64,000 bases of DNA, taken from the NCBI GenBank assembly GCA_022059125.1, contig JAEUWY010000005.1:806001-870000 (forward strand), read 5' to 3'. The notes under the pieces are model-generated. The model did not search any database. It worked only from the letters and a program-made list of their open reading frames with translations, and was not told the DNA's origin. The position numbers and the translations under genes were made by a program. Source of the DNA: Corynespora cassiicola (Eukaryota > Ascomycota > Dothideomycetes > Pleosporales > Corynesporascaceae). Each line of letters begins with the position of its first letter. Within the stretch, counting starts at the first letter, position 1. This document shows positions 1-9,505 of this stretch, in pieces.

Positions 1-130
1 AGCTTAAGCCAACGTATCGCGGTAAAGAGCAAAAAGACGCAAGAAATTTGGATTTGACAAACATAAAGCGTTTCAGTATCATGATGCGAAGGTCAGTACT
101 ACGCCACGACCTACATGTCCTCTGACTAAC

Positions 131-421
131 GTCAATAGCTTCTTTGGCGATCAGGAAGGCGACTTTTCGCTTTCTATCAAATCTATCAAAGCTGTATCCT
201 TGCCAGAAGACCTTGAAAAAGGATTCCAGGGCGAGAAGGGATGCTTGCCAGCGCCAGGTGTAAGACTCTGAGCACATTCGTGATATGGACAACACTAAAT
301 TGTATTTGCAGGACGACCGGAATGGTGTTTCCAAAAAGTCGGCTATATTGTCGTTGCTCGGCTTTGGCGTCGTCACGTATGCGGCTTGCATACTGTTTTG
401 CCACGTAGTCCGGGGTGGGCA
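131..421 (-). CDS. Possible coding fragment of an unrecognised gene
   Basis: Two neighbouring open stretches on the minus strand read like protein rather than noise. One (about 421-297) begins with PTPDYVAKQYASRIR. The other (about 267-131) contains SLLALESFFKVFWQGYSFDR and ends at a GTTAGT donor-like site. The gap between them is only about 30 nt, too short for a normal intron, and there is no in-frame ATG just upstream. This could be the broken end of a gene, wrongly phased exons, or chance. I recognise no family. It lies 200 bp downstream of the AflR-like gene. Confidence 0.22.
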
Positions 422-639
422 CACCACATGGCTATTGCATTGGTAAACTATCATGTCAGTATGAGTAACATTCATACATTCACCCAACACTATATAAATA
501 AACGCAATGCAACAAATGCCGCGCCGTTATAACCAATTCGAAACCGATGAACATGGGGGAGTGAGGAGTGCCGTATGCAGTTGATATCAAGAGAGAAAAA
601 CACCCAGCTTTACTTGAAACAAAGAAATCTACGATGGTT

Positions 640-1915
640 CTAATCCCAAGCCAGACGATTAACCATCTGGCGGATACTTCCGACCATTTTAACACATTGT
701 GCATCTTTCCCTGCATTCGCCCCACAATTTTGAGGTCCAAACAACTTCTCCCTTTCCTCACGGTGCAAATTGATATCGGTATGCCACCTATGCTGCCTTT
801 GCTCCATCTCATCCAATAACATGACGAATGGTGTCTGGGCTCCGCCACCAAGAACCTCGGTCTTCAACGCTTTCTTCGCCAGTAGCCTCCAGTCCTTGGC
901 CTCAAGCTCGATATTGAATCCCATGGGGCAATCAGGCGTCGCTGTATGTAGATGCATAGTACTTGGGTTGAAATCGCCTATCCGGAACGGCTTTTTCTCC
1001 CCTGTAAGCTCTAGACGCGATGCTTCGGCATCGATTTCCGCGAGAACCTTGTGGAAGCGCTCGGCTATAGCGGATAAGAGTGCCGAGAGCGACTGGACGT
1101 TTTGGATCGTAGAAAAGGCCTCTCTGGGACATTTTTCACAACGTAGCATGGTAGAGGCCGTGTTCATCGCTTGTCGCAGTGGCACGATCACGCTGGGGAA
1201 GCTGAAAGAGGAGAGACTTTGAAGGTCGGAGATGGCGAGATACATGATTGAGAGGCATGTGCATGGTGCCGAATCCGGCGTCGTGTTGGATGCGGATGGA
1301 TTGGGTGCGAAAGACGGAGTGGCATCTTTGTTCGCATCTGTAGTGGGTAGAGCGTCCCACAAGGAAGGGTCGATGTTGAAGCTATTCAAAGATTAGAGAT
1401 GTGCAGATCAAAGATCGCATATCAAATTTGGCACGATGGAAGCTTACTCAAGATCTGGAGTGGGTCCCGCATAAGCACTCGCCAGAGAGACATCGGCGTG
1501 GAGTGGAGAAATAAGAGGGCCGTCTATTGCGCCGTCGCCCTGAAAATCTGAGAAACCGGGAAAGCCATCCAGCTCTGGGGGCGAAATATATCCAAATTCG
1601 GCGATGGTAGCTGCCTGGAAACTACTCGTCGTAGTAACTGTGTGCTGCACATCTGCTGGTGAGTGATCGGCAGGAGCAGATTCCTCTCTTCTTCTCTTCC
1701 TCGGCCGCCCCATTTGTTTCTGGGGTGAATAAACACAGTTGATTTTCTCCCTGTCGCATCGACTACACGTCGGGCTCTCTCCGGAGCACTTTAACTTCCT
1801 TGTTCCTGATTTCCATGTTAATCACGCGGTTGGCCACGGAAACAGGGGGCTGTGTCGACTCACGGCACTCATCGCAGGCAGCATGCAGCTTTTCCGATGT
1901 CTTTGGCTCGGGCAT
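640..1915 (-). CDS. AflR-type Zn2Cys6 transcription factor
   Basis: This is a nuclear DNA-binding regulator of the aflatoxin-regulator (AflR) family. Three exons fit: 1915-1864, 1805-1448 and 1381-640, with introns of 58 nt (GTGAGT..CAG) and 66 nt (GTAAGC..TAG), giving 383 aa. The zinc cluster is split by intron 1. The joined reading is ACDECRTRKLKC, then six-spaced CSRC and a last Cys in KINCVYSPQKQMGRP, i.e. C-x2-C-x6-C-x6-C-x2-C-x6-C, followed by a basic RPRKRRR tail. The second half carries the AflR C-terminal family pattern: CTCLSIMYLAISDLQ, a CEKCP pair, then NVQSLSALLSAIAERF. In known clusters AflR-type proteins control polyketide pathways, but no polyketide synthase, P450 or O-methyltransferase is visible here. 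Its targets must lie left of the window, be scattered, or be absent. The start is the ATG 18 codons before the first intron. Confidence 0.85.
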
Positions 1916-2762
1916 AATGCTTCCGTAGGATACAACACGCCAAGAACCATTCGAATCTTATGGCCTGGAGGGTAAGCGAAGGATATATAGTAGTGGAGAG
2001 GCTTGGACAATTCGATGACTGTTACGCGGATGCGGTAATCTGAGGCAGCACGACTGGTTCGTAGGGCTGAGGGGATAAGTAAGCGCCGAGAACAGGCCGG
2101 ATCGACACGACAGCAGGTTTAGCCGATGTTCGGAAGAGACGCGAAGGCCGACACTTTCCATCATGAATATCACTTTGGCATGATTCTTCCAGAATGAAAC
2201 ATGAATCGGTTATGTCATTGGGTATCTTTATCTATCAACTAAAGCTACGTCATTTCAACAGATTCTTGCCGACCGTGGAGTCGCTGAACTCAGTGCTTCC
2301 TCATCGTGCATCTGGCTCCAGTCGTGGGATGCGCCATTCCAAGACAAAGTGAAAACATGCTACTGCTAACTTTACTGTATATCCAAAGAAATTGTATTTT
2401 TCATCTCAAGCCTCCCTTACCAGCGACTTCCTAGGTTTCAAACTCCACAGTACAGCTTATAGCTAACAAATAGCCGCATTACCTCACCGAATTACTTTAT
2501 TATTTCTCTCACAGTATTTACTGATTTCGTCCCTCACCAAGCTACTTGGCATTTAGTTGGGAGTAGCATGTTTTGCGGCTAAGTAGGGATATATAACCTA
2601 CCTTTGACCATTTTTCAACAACAGCCCAAACCCTTACCTGTCCGAGGTTAACCTTCAAGGGCTGAAAGTTGCTCAGATTAATCGCACCATCCATCTCATA
2701 TAACCAAAATCCCGATCAAGCTACTCTGTGTGGCAATATACTGCGTCAAATTGCAGTCAATC
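1916..2762. other. Intergenic region, divergent promoter
   Basis: This stretch of about 850 bp lies between the start of the AflR-like gene on the minus strand and the start of the F-box-like gene on the plus strand, so it should hold both promoters. It becomes AT-richer from about 2370. A TATATAACC run at 2589-2597 and a CATATAACC at about 2696 could be TATA-type elements for the rightward gene. I saw no gene in it. Confidence 0.5.
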
Positions 2763-3548
2763 ATGCCAGACACACTCCCTAAAGCGCCGGTCTCGCTTTT
2801 GGATCTGCCAACAGAAATAAGGATCACGATATTCGAGAACCTATTGGTCGACTATGCGCATACCATACAATTCGAAGATAAGTCCCTTGGGCGCCGGAGA
2901 TCATTAACGCTAGAGTGCCTAGAAAAGCCACAGGTCAGGCCCGACAACCGCCTAAGCGCTGAGGCTCTGTGCAGGCTGCGCAACCGTAAGTCAGGTTCCA
3001 ATCTCTCGATACCACTACTATCAGTCTGCACGGTAATAATTGCAGAGGCATCCAATGTCTTTTATGGAAAGAACATATTTTCATTCCAGTCTTTGGATGA
3101 GCTGAACGGCTTCTTGATCCACAACTTTCGTCAGATCCACCTTGTTCGAAAAGTTTTGGTATACGAGTGGCACATCGATACCAAGCGACTCGCATATACT
3201 CATCCTTCCGTGGCAAAGAGTACTTTCTGTTTATTAAGTTCAGCAGCCAGTCTCGAGGCATTCTACATCGGACACGGCTTTCTCAGTCAAAGTGATAAGC
3301 CCTCATCTTTGGAGTCGTGCGCAGGGATCTTCTACCGGTCTTCTTATCCGTGGCTTCAAATGATTGGGGTACGGAACGGCGATCGATTCTCCGCTCTCTC
3401 AATTCTTCAGTTCCCCAGGCCGCCTAGAAGATTTCATCCTCGTCCGAATCCTCACACACAACAAGTACCGCCCCCAAAATGGTGGGAGACGAACGAAGGA
3501 ATTCGGAAGTTCAAGGATTCCCTTAAAGACATCATCAAATCCGAGTAA
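2763..3548 (+). CDS. F-box/2EXR-like fungal protein
   Basis: A single-exon gene of 261 aa if the second ATG (MPDTLPKAP) is used; an in-frame ATG lies 11 codons upstream. The N-terminus has the short motif LLDLPTEIRITIFENLL at about residues 11-27, typical of F-box and 2EXR-type fungal proteins. Next comes a conserved-looking LLSVCTVIIAEASNVFYGKN (about 85-105), matching the usual text of this family, in which a leucine-rich stretch leads to Y/F-G-x-N. The rest has no enzyme signature. Such proteins belong to large, lineage-expanded fungal families, mostly uncharacterised; some F-box members act as SCF ubiquitin-ligase adaptors. A role here is not shown by context. It is divergent from the AflR-like gene. 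Confidence 0.7.
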   Translation: MPDTLPKAPVSLLDLPTEIRITIFENLLVDYAHTIQFEDKSLGRRRSLTLECLEKPQVRPDNRLSAEALCRLRNRKSGSNLSIPLLSVCTVIIAEASNVFYGKNIFSFQSLDELNGFLIHNFRQIHLVRKVLVYEWHIDTKRLAYTHPSVAKSTFCLLSSAASLEAFYIGHGFLSQSDKPSSLESCAGIFYRSSYPWLQMIGVRNGDRFSALSILQFPRPPRRFHPRPNPHTQQVPPPKWWETNEGIRKFKDSLKDIIKSE

Positions 3549-4690
3549 CATGTCAGAGCCAGGCCACACTTCTAGGGTGCATTTGGGCTGGCTGGAATGA
3601 ACATTGGTATTTGGTCTGGCTGTTATGGGCACCAGCTTCCAAGTAACCCAACGATTCTACCGAATGAGCCGAGACATACATATACTGAAAATGAGGAAAA
3701 TATTTGAATCTAAATCTTTGAGACCTTGAGGGAAGTTCATTGGCTTTTCTGAAAATTATTCTATGGCGTCTTGGTTTTGGCATCCATTGGGGTTCTTTGC
3801 TGTCACCAGGCAGAAAGATATACTACTGAAGCTTTGCCTGTACAGCTATCTTAAATCCCCGGCATATCCTTACTTTTGACTCTACCAAAGGAATCAAGTC
3901 CGGGAAATATTCTTTAGGCTATTTCACATATGCAGTTTATAGCATTAATATCTTTTTAGCATACTCCCCTACTTAATTAAAAGCAGTGACTTGGAGAATT
4001 CCTTTTAGCTAACAGCACTAACTAGACTTATTAGAAAAGCAAACTAACAAAGCCATGTCCCGCTTCTACTTATACCTAATATTGTCTCTACACATCCCAT
4101 CAAGTTACAAGAGCTGGAATGCACACCTATTTAAGTGCTTAAACACAGACATCATCTCTAGATAATATATTCCCACTATGCACAATACATAGGTTAAGCT
4201 TTTCTATAGAATAGGAAAATTTATAGAAAAATGTATATATAAAGGGTTGTAGTCAAGCAGCAACAATATTAAGTCTATCGGCACACCTTCGTTCAAGCGC
4301 AGTGTCACTTCCCCCCTTTTCTTTTTCATGCCCAAAAACCTACAAATTCCTTGCCCTAGAATCAAATCAATGTATAGTAGCTTTAAAAGCAAGAACATGA
4401 CAATTTTGGTGTTGTTCAAGACCGCCAGGGTTAGAGAATGAAGTTGACGACGGGGTAAACGATGGAGTAAACGATAGGGGTGCAAAGGAGGTTATGGCAA
4501 AGACACTAACAAGAAAAAGGTATAATAATGAGATATTGTAAAAATGAAGGTCAATGTCCGTGATGAATATGAGGCAGTGTTCTGATTGTGAGACCGTGTA
4601 GAGCAGCTATACCTATACCTGCCACGCCCTAGGAAATTCAACACTGGTGTGAAGATAATCACCGTTCACGTATAACACAGCTGTATTGAG
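3549..4690. other. AT-rich gene-free patch
   Basis: About 1.1 kb with a visibly higher A+T content than the flanks, strongest around 3900-4250 and 4480-4560. Only short ORFs occur. The longest on the minus strand (4204-4485) has a hydrophobic, low-quality translation and no family I can name. The composition would fit old repeat-derived DNA altered by repeat-induced point mutation, but I found no terminal repeats, transposase motif or target-site duplication, so that is inference only. Confidence 0.4.
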
Positions 4691-7600
4691 AGATGGATAT
4701 TCTTTCAAACGGATACCGATCCATTACCTTGTATGCTTTTCCAAAGAAAACCACGTACCTTTCAACTATCACAGCTCGACGATCGACAAACGAACGTGAC
4801 AATATCAAAGACCATATCTGCCTCACCACCCAGGGTATAAGCCCCAACATGCAACTCGACGCGAGCATTACACTCGGCATTTCCCTCCCAAGGCAGAAGC
4901 AGCACGCTATCTGGACAATCCATCATGATCAACATATTAGCCACCAGCCTAGTCGCCACCCACCTGCAAATGCCCTCAAACCCGCGCCATCTCGACCGGC
5001 CTCGTCCCAAGCTGCCATGGACACAACCTGCCTCGAAAAACCAAGTCCGGCATCCACACCCTTCCCCCAACGGCCGGCGAAGAACCGACCCTTATCTCCA
5101 GCCTTACCCTTAGCCCTCCCAGAATTCCCGCAACCCCTCGAGACACACCGAGCTGCCCGATCAGGCCTCGCTGACGCATCACAAGTGCCAGAAAGTCCTG
5201 CACCACCCGGCCCCTAGTTACTCACTGTAGTCTGGCCACGTCCCTGAATTCCGGAACGCTCAATGGGTCAAAGACAAGACAAGGCATGACGACTAGGCCC
5301 GGCGACGCGCTCACCAGGCGCCGACCCGACTACGACGGGACGAACGCCGAGGGGGAGTTCGGCGGCGTTCAGGACCAGAAAAAACTCCGACTCCGACGGC
5401 GGCGGCAGCGTTTGCGGAGCAGACCGGGCATGGTAGGGCACGGCGCGGCACGACGTATCTGGTCTGGGATGTATTACCACGTATCGTGCGTCTGGAATGC
5501 GAGGGCAGGGCACGGCAGGTTTAGTGATCGGCTGGCTGGCTGGCCGGCCGCACCGGCGGAGGGCATGGTTTTGGGTTGGCCTAACAAAGCGCAGACTCCC
5601 CGTACCGCACGCCGGCCGGCATTGGCAAATGGGTTTTCCGGCGGGAAAGGCGGGCAAGGGAGAAGGCAAGTAGAGTAGCTTCTTTCTTCGTCTTCCTCGT
5701 CGTGGAAGCAGGCGGGAGAGTGCGTGTCTGGGAACCAGATCTGCGGGCGCATTACAAAGCACCTGGACGAATCGAGCACGTCTCGCGAGGGAACCCCGCG
5801 GTTAGGATGGTAGATGGTGCGCCCCGAGCGGGAGGGCACATGCAGCAATCGGCCCCTCGTGAGCGCGCTGGAATTTTTTTTCTCTAATCAGACTACTACG
5901 ACTATCTTCCGCAACTTTCAGATGCTGATGGATTTCGTCTACCGTACGCTCGCAAAGTGCTGCCTTGAGGCTACGCACGGGCGCAGCCTGCGTGTAAGAA
6001 AGGGGCGCGCGGGGGGAGAGAGGTCCAATCGCATCTTGCATGTATCGCCGTGCGGTGCAGGGAGTGTGCTGGTGATTGCTGAGGAAGCAGAAGATAGACA
6101 GACATGCAGACGCACAGAAACGACTAAGGGAGCCGCCGCCCCGAGGCCGGCACAAACCTTCGCCCATCACCTACCTTTTTTTTTTTTTTACTCTTTTGCT
6201 CGGCACGTATGCTGCTACTGCTAGGTACTGTCTCTTGTCTACCTACAGCAATCAGCGCGCATGGTGCCGACCGATGGATGCTTGCTGTCAGTCAGTCAGA
6301 TTGGGGCTATGCCCCAACCGTGGCATCGCATCCGAGCAAAGGGGAGCGCGGCTGTCGATGGGGAAGTGAGTTTCCCACACGCACGCACACGGTGAGGCCC
6401 ATCCGCGGCCGTACTCTGGGCGGCCGCACCGCATCAGCCGGGCTCATGTATGGGGTGAGAAAGGGCTGGCCGCGATCTTCGGCGTCACTAAATGAAAATT
6501 TGGATGTTAGAGCAATCGCACCGTCGTGATAGTAGTCTCCACCAAACGGAGACGCGGGCAGAGGGGGCAGGGGCGGCACCAAGGCCGGTGTTCGGAGATG
6601 GATGGCATGTCATGTAGTGAGAAGGGCGCGCGCAGGTAGACGGCCCAAGGGGGCTCGGATCTGGTCTGATCGGGTGGTCGAGATGGCAGCGCAACAGCAG
6701 TCAATGGCGGGGCATCGTGTCTAACGGCCGCGTTCAGCAACTCGAGGGCATGGCGTGCGGTAGCCGGGAGGTACATATGGACCAGTGTGCGCCAAGGGCT
6801 GGAAGACCTCGCTCGCTAATTAATCTCCACCGGATCAGCGTTGGGGGGCCACGGTACTCCGCAGCGTTGCATACCCAAAGCTTGGGGCTGAGTTCCAGAT
6901 CGATATATTGGCATGCTGCGAGTCGTCTTGAGTCATCCTGCGCGTTGCGAATAAGAGGCGGCCTCGCCAACTGCGCAGGTTGAGCTTCGCAAAGCCCCCC
7001 GTGTCCATCGAGGCGGCCGCCATCCTCCTCACCGCTCCTTTGGCATTGCCCGCCGTATTGTGTTGATTGACCTGTGTCTTGGGTCTCGCCGCGGCGGGGC
7101 CCGGTTGGGATGTCCCTCTGGGCTTTCCGGCACGCACAAGTACGAGAAAAAGAAAGCCCGGAATAAAAAACAACGACAGGGTTGGTTTCCATTGACAACA
7201 ACTCCCCAGGCAATTGGTGGGCTTTTGGGCTTTTGCACGTGCAGGCGCACTTGTAGTTGCATGCGCCGGCGACCCGACGCGCCGCCGTACGCGCAGCTCC
7301 AGGCCCCGGAGTTGTCAATGGAGGGAAAGCTTGGAAGGGGAGGCGAGAAAAAAGGGCGGCGCTGGTTGCCTGGCTCCGCTGCTCCGCCCTGGATGCAAAG
7401 CACCATGGAGCGCAGGCAACCAAGTCTTGGGCGTGCTGATGCCGTTCTCGGGCTTAGTGCTCGTAAAGAGGGCGACCGGTCCAAAGCCTCATCAGCTGGC
7501 TGGGGTGGCCTCGGCCCGTGACGCGCGCCCTACTGGCGACGCCTGAGAGTCGCTATCGACAGGCAGAGAGAGGGCTGATTACGCTACGCTGCTAGGTAGG

Positions 7601-7980
7601 CTGGGATGCTGGGGTGCTGGGATGCTGGGAGGCCGGGATGTCAGGATGTCAGGATGTCAGGATGCCAGGTTGGATGTGCGTATGCTGACGCCCCGGTGCG
7701 GGCGCAGGGCGTGCTGGCGGCGGGCAGCTGGCGGCTGGCAGGCCTCGAGGCCACGTCGAAGTACGTCGAGGCGACGACACGGTGGTGAGGAGGCAGAGCA
7801 GCATGCGTTGTCGCGTCGCAGGCGCTGGAGGGTGTCGCACGATGCTCTGTTTGAGCGGCGGCGCTCTCGGGCGCGGTGCTAGCGGCCCTCGACGATCAGC
7901 TTCGCGACAGGGAGGCCGGCGGCGCAGGCCAATGGCGGCCGGCTGCGCCTAGCGGGCGGGCGTGGTTCGTTTGGCCCGAC
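4691..7980. other. Long GC-rich region without a convincing gene
   Basis: About 3.3 kb upstream of the cpcA leader. Many short overlapping frames are open on both strands because stop codons are rare at this GC content, but their translations are Pro/Arg/Ala/Ser-rich, lack family motifs and do not join through plausible introns. I call no gene. The region includes a short tandem repeat at 7600-7670, a poly-T tract near 6178-6190 and scattered homopolymer runs. Part of it is probably the extended promoter and 5' leader of the bZIP gene. Confidence 0.45.
7600..7670. repeat. Short degenerate tandem repeat (GGATGCTG / GGATGTCA)
   Basis: Two adjacent short arrays share a GGATG core: copies of GGGATGCTG/GGGGTGCTG from about 7600 to 7630, then GGATGTCA repeated three times and a final GGATGCCA to about 7670. 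This is a microsatellite-to-minisatellite type tract, likely length-variable between strains. It lies in the gene-free GC-rich stretch. Confidence 0.75.
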
Positions 7981-7992
7981 ATGGGATGGCAA

Positions 7993-7999
7993 TGAGTCA
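7993..7999. promoter_or_regulatory. GCN4/CpcA recognition element (TGAGTCA)
   Basis: A perfect 7-bp AP-1/GCN4-type palindrome, TGAGTCA, 153 bp before the first upstream ORF and 712 bp before the chosen start of the bZIP gene. GCN4, CPC1 and CpcA bind this sequence, and autoregulation through it is known for filamentous-fungal orthologs. The site itself is seen; autoregulation here is inferred. A second copy lies at 10447-10453, downstream of the gene. Confidence 0.6.
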
Positions 8000-8145
8000 C
8001 ACTGCCAGCCTTGGCGCCCCCCGGTCCCGCGTGCGCGCGCACAAAAGCCCGCCGCCGCCCTTGCTGCCTGACCTTTTTCTCTCTTCTCTTCCCCATCCCC
8101 TCCATACACCATTACAAGCACAACACACTCAAGACGTCCTCCAGC

Positions 8146-8160
8146 ATGGCCGCCTTCTAA
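8146..8160 (+). promoter_or_regulatory. uORF1 of the cpcA/GCN4 leader (4 codons)
   Basis: The ATG in CCAGCATGG has a good context. It opens a four-codon frame, Met-Ala-Ala-Phe-stop, that ends at 8160. GCN4-family mRNAs in fungi typically carry a very short first uORF that permits re-initiation, followed by a longer inhibitory uORF; the layout here matches. It is the first of the two leader uORFs, 565 bp before the main ATG. Confidence 0.6.
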
Positions 8161-8370
8161 GCCTTTCAGCGCTTCTCAGTCGACTTTTCAAGCCGACACC
8201 TTGGATCCCCTCAGAACCCCACCCATCTCCCCTCCAAACACCAACCCCTCAGAGTCTTCCTTCCCGGAACCTCTGAACTACAGCCCAGCCCCGTGCAGCT
8301 CTAGTTCGTCGGAAACCACCCTTCCCACGCTCGACTTTACGTCGTTCACCACGGCTTCTCACCAGTCAAC

Positions 8371-8535
8371 ATGGCTTCCCTCACCAGCTCCCCACGCCTC
8401 ACGGCAACCACTGAATACGTCCCATACCGAATTCGCGCATCCGCAGACGGACTTTGTGCTCTTCGAACAGCAACTGCAGGTCTCCCATCGGCCACAGCGT
8501 GCACCGAGCGCTCCTCAATCTGGGCATACGTTTAA
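8371..8535 (+). promoter_or_regulatory. uORF2 of the cpcA/GCN4 leader (54 codons)
   Basis: ATG at 8371 in a strong context (TCAACATGG), open for 54 codons to TAA at 8533-8535, in a different frame from the main protein. By analogy with cpc-1 and cpcA leaders this would be the inhibitory uORF that ribosomes bypass only when eIF2 ternary complex is scarce. The reading overlaps a long ATG-less frame that is continuous with the CpcA frame, so the leader and a possible N-terminal extension occupy the same DNA. The uORF role is inferred from position and family. Confidence 0.55.
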
Positions 8536-8710
8536 CCCAGGCAACAACTTCTACGCAAATTCTGCCCCATCATCAACCACAGGATTTCAGCAGCAGCAGT
8601 CTCAGCCTCAGTTACGACAACAGCAACGTCCCCCGGTCCCCTTGTTCTCTAGCTCTAGCAACAACATATCCAACTCCATTTCGCAACCCTCCGTTAACAG
8701 CGTCGCAAAC

Positions 8711-9505
8711 ATGGCAGGTACGAGTCACCGTGCACTCCACGGTCTTAGTCAGCCCAAACTCACCTATCCCGCAGATCTTTACAGCAACAACTCCTTCGAT
8801 TCGGGCGCCAGCCTGATGCCCGGACTCAGCGGAGATTCTTCTTGGAACGCCCCGATGGCTTCGGCCTTCACCTCAATCAACCAGCAGTCGGATGCCGCAA
8901 GCATCCGCACTGTGTCTCCCAAGGACATCTTCGCTGATCCGCTTGGATCTGCCCCGCCCTCGACGGCTTTCACGAACTTGACTTCCCCTGACATCAATGA
9001 GTCGCCCTTCCTCGGCGCCGACAGCTATGACACGTCGCCCATGTTCCAAGGTGACGCTGTCATGGCTCCCGAGAATTGGTACACTCTGTTCCCCGAGGAG
9101 GACTCCAAGTCTGCTGCTTCTTCCTTTGCGCAACAGCCCCCGTCAACCCCATCGCTCGAGCGCACCGCCAGCAGCCAGTCCATGGCCCGATCAACGTCAT
9201 CGAGCACCGGCTCGCCCCTCGTCTTGGACAACCCTCACAGGAGAAAGTCTTCCGTCGCTGGCTCCCCCGCTCCCAGCGCCGGTGTCAACAAGCCTCGCCG
9301 CCGCAAAGGTCCACTACCTCCAATCACTGTGGACCCTGCCGACAAGATCGCCTTGAAGCGCGCCCGCAATACTCTTGCGGCTCGCGACTCGAGGCAGCGC
9401 AAGTTCGACCATGTCAACCGATTGGAATCCCGAAATGCAGAGCTAGAGGCCGAGGTGGAGAAGTGGAAGAGGATCGCCTATGAGCAGGGTTACACTGGAC
9501 CGTAA
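8711..9505 (+). CDS. cpcA: bZIP activator of general amino-acid control (GCN4/CPC1/CpcA)
   Basis: A nuclear activator of amino-acid biosynthesis genes under starvation, acting downstream of the Gcn2 kinase. From the ATG at 8711 the protein is 264 aa, the usual size for CPC1/CpcA. Residues about 55-90 contain SPKDIFADPLGSAPPSTAF, and about 110-130 hold the acidic activation patch NWYTLFPEEDS. The C-terminus is a GCN4-class bZIP: basic region ALKRARNTLAARDSRQRK, then a leucine zipper ending EKWKRIAYEQ. The frame is open without ATG for another 213 codons upstream (8072-8710), with a protein-like Ser/Pro/Gln-rich translation including LPTLDFTSF and TDFVLFEQQ. The true start could therefore lie upstream through a missed exon or a non-AUG codon. 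I prefer 8711 because of its good context, the family length and the two uORFs before it. A Zn2Cys6 gene follows 2.5 kb downstream on the other strand. Confidence 0.9.
   Translation: MAGTSHRALHGLSQPKLTYPADLYSNNSFDSGASLMPGLSGDSSWNAPMASAFTSINQQSDAASIRTVSPKDIFADPLGSAPPSTAFTNLTSPDINESPFLGADSYDTSPMFQGDAVMAPENWYTLFPEEDSKSAASSFAQQPPSTPSLERTASSQSMARSTSSSTGSPLVLDNPHRRKSSVAGSPAPSAGVNKPRRRKGPLPPITVDPADKIALKRARNTLAARDSRQRKFDHVNRLESRNAELEAEVEKWKRIAYEQGYTGP

Noticed and set aside
4204..4485. 93-codon hydrophobic minus-strand frame in the AT-rich patch
   Set aside because: The hydrophobicity follows from AT-rich codons; no membrane-protein family or start context supports it.
4693..5217. 174-codon plus-strand frame
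   Set aside because: Pro/Ser-rich, no motif, opposite-strand frames equally open, no fitting neighbouring exon.
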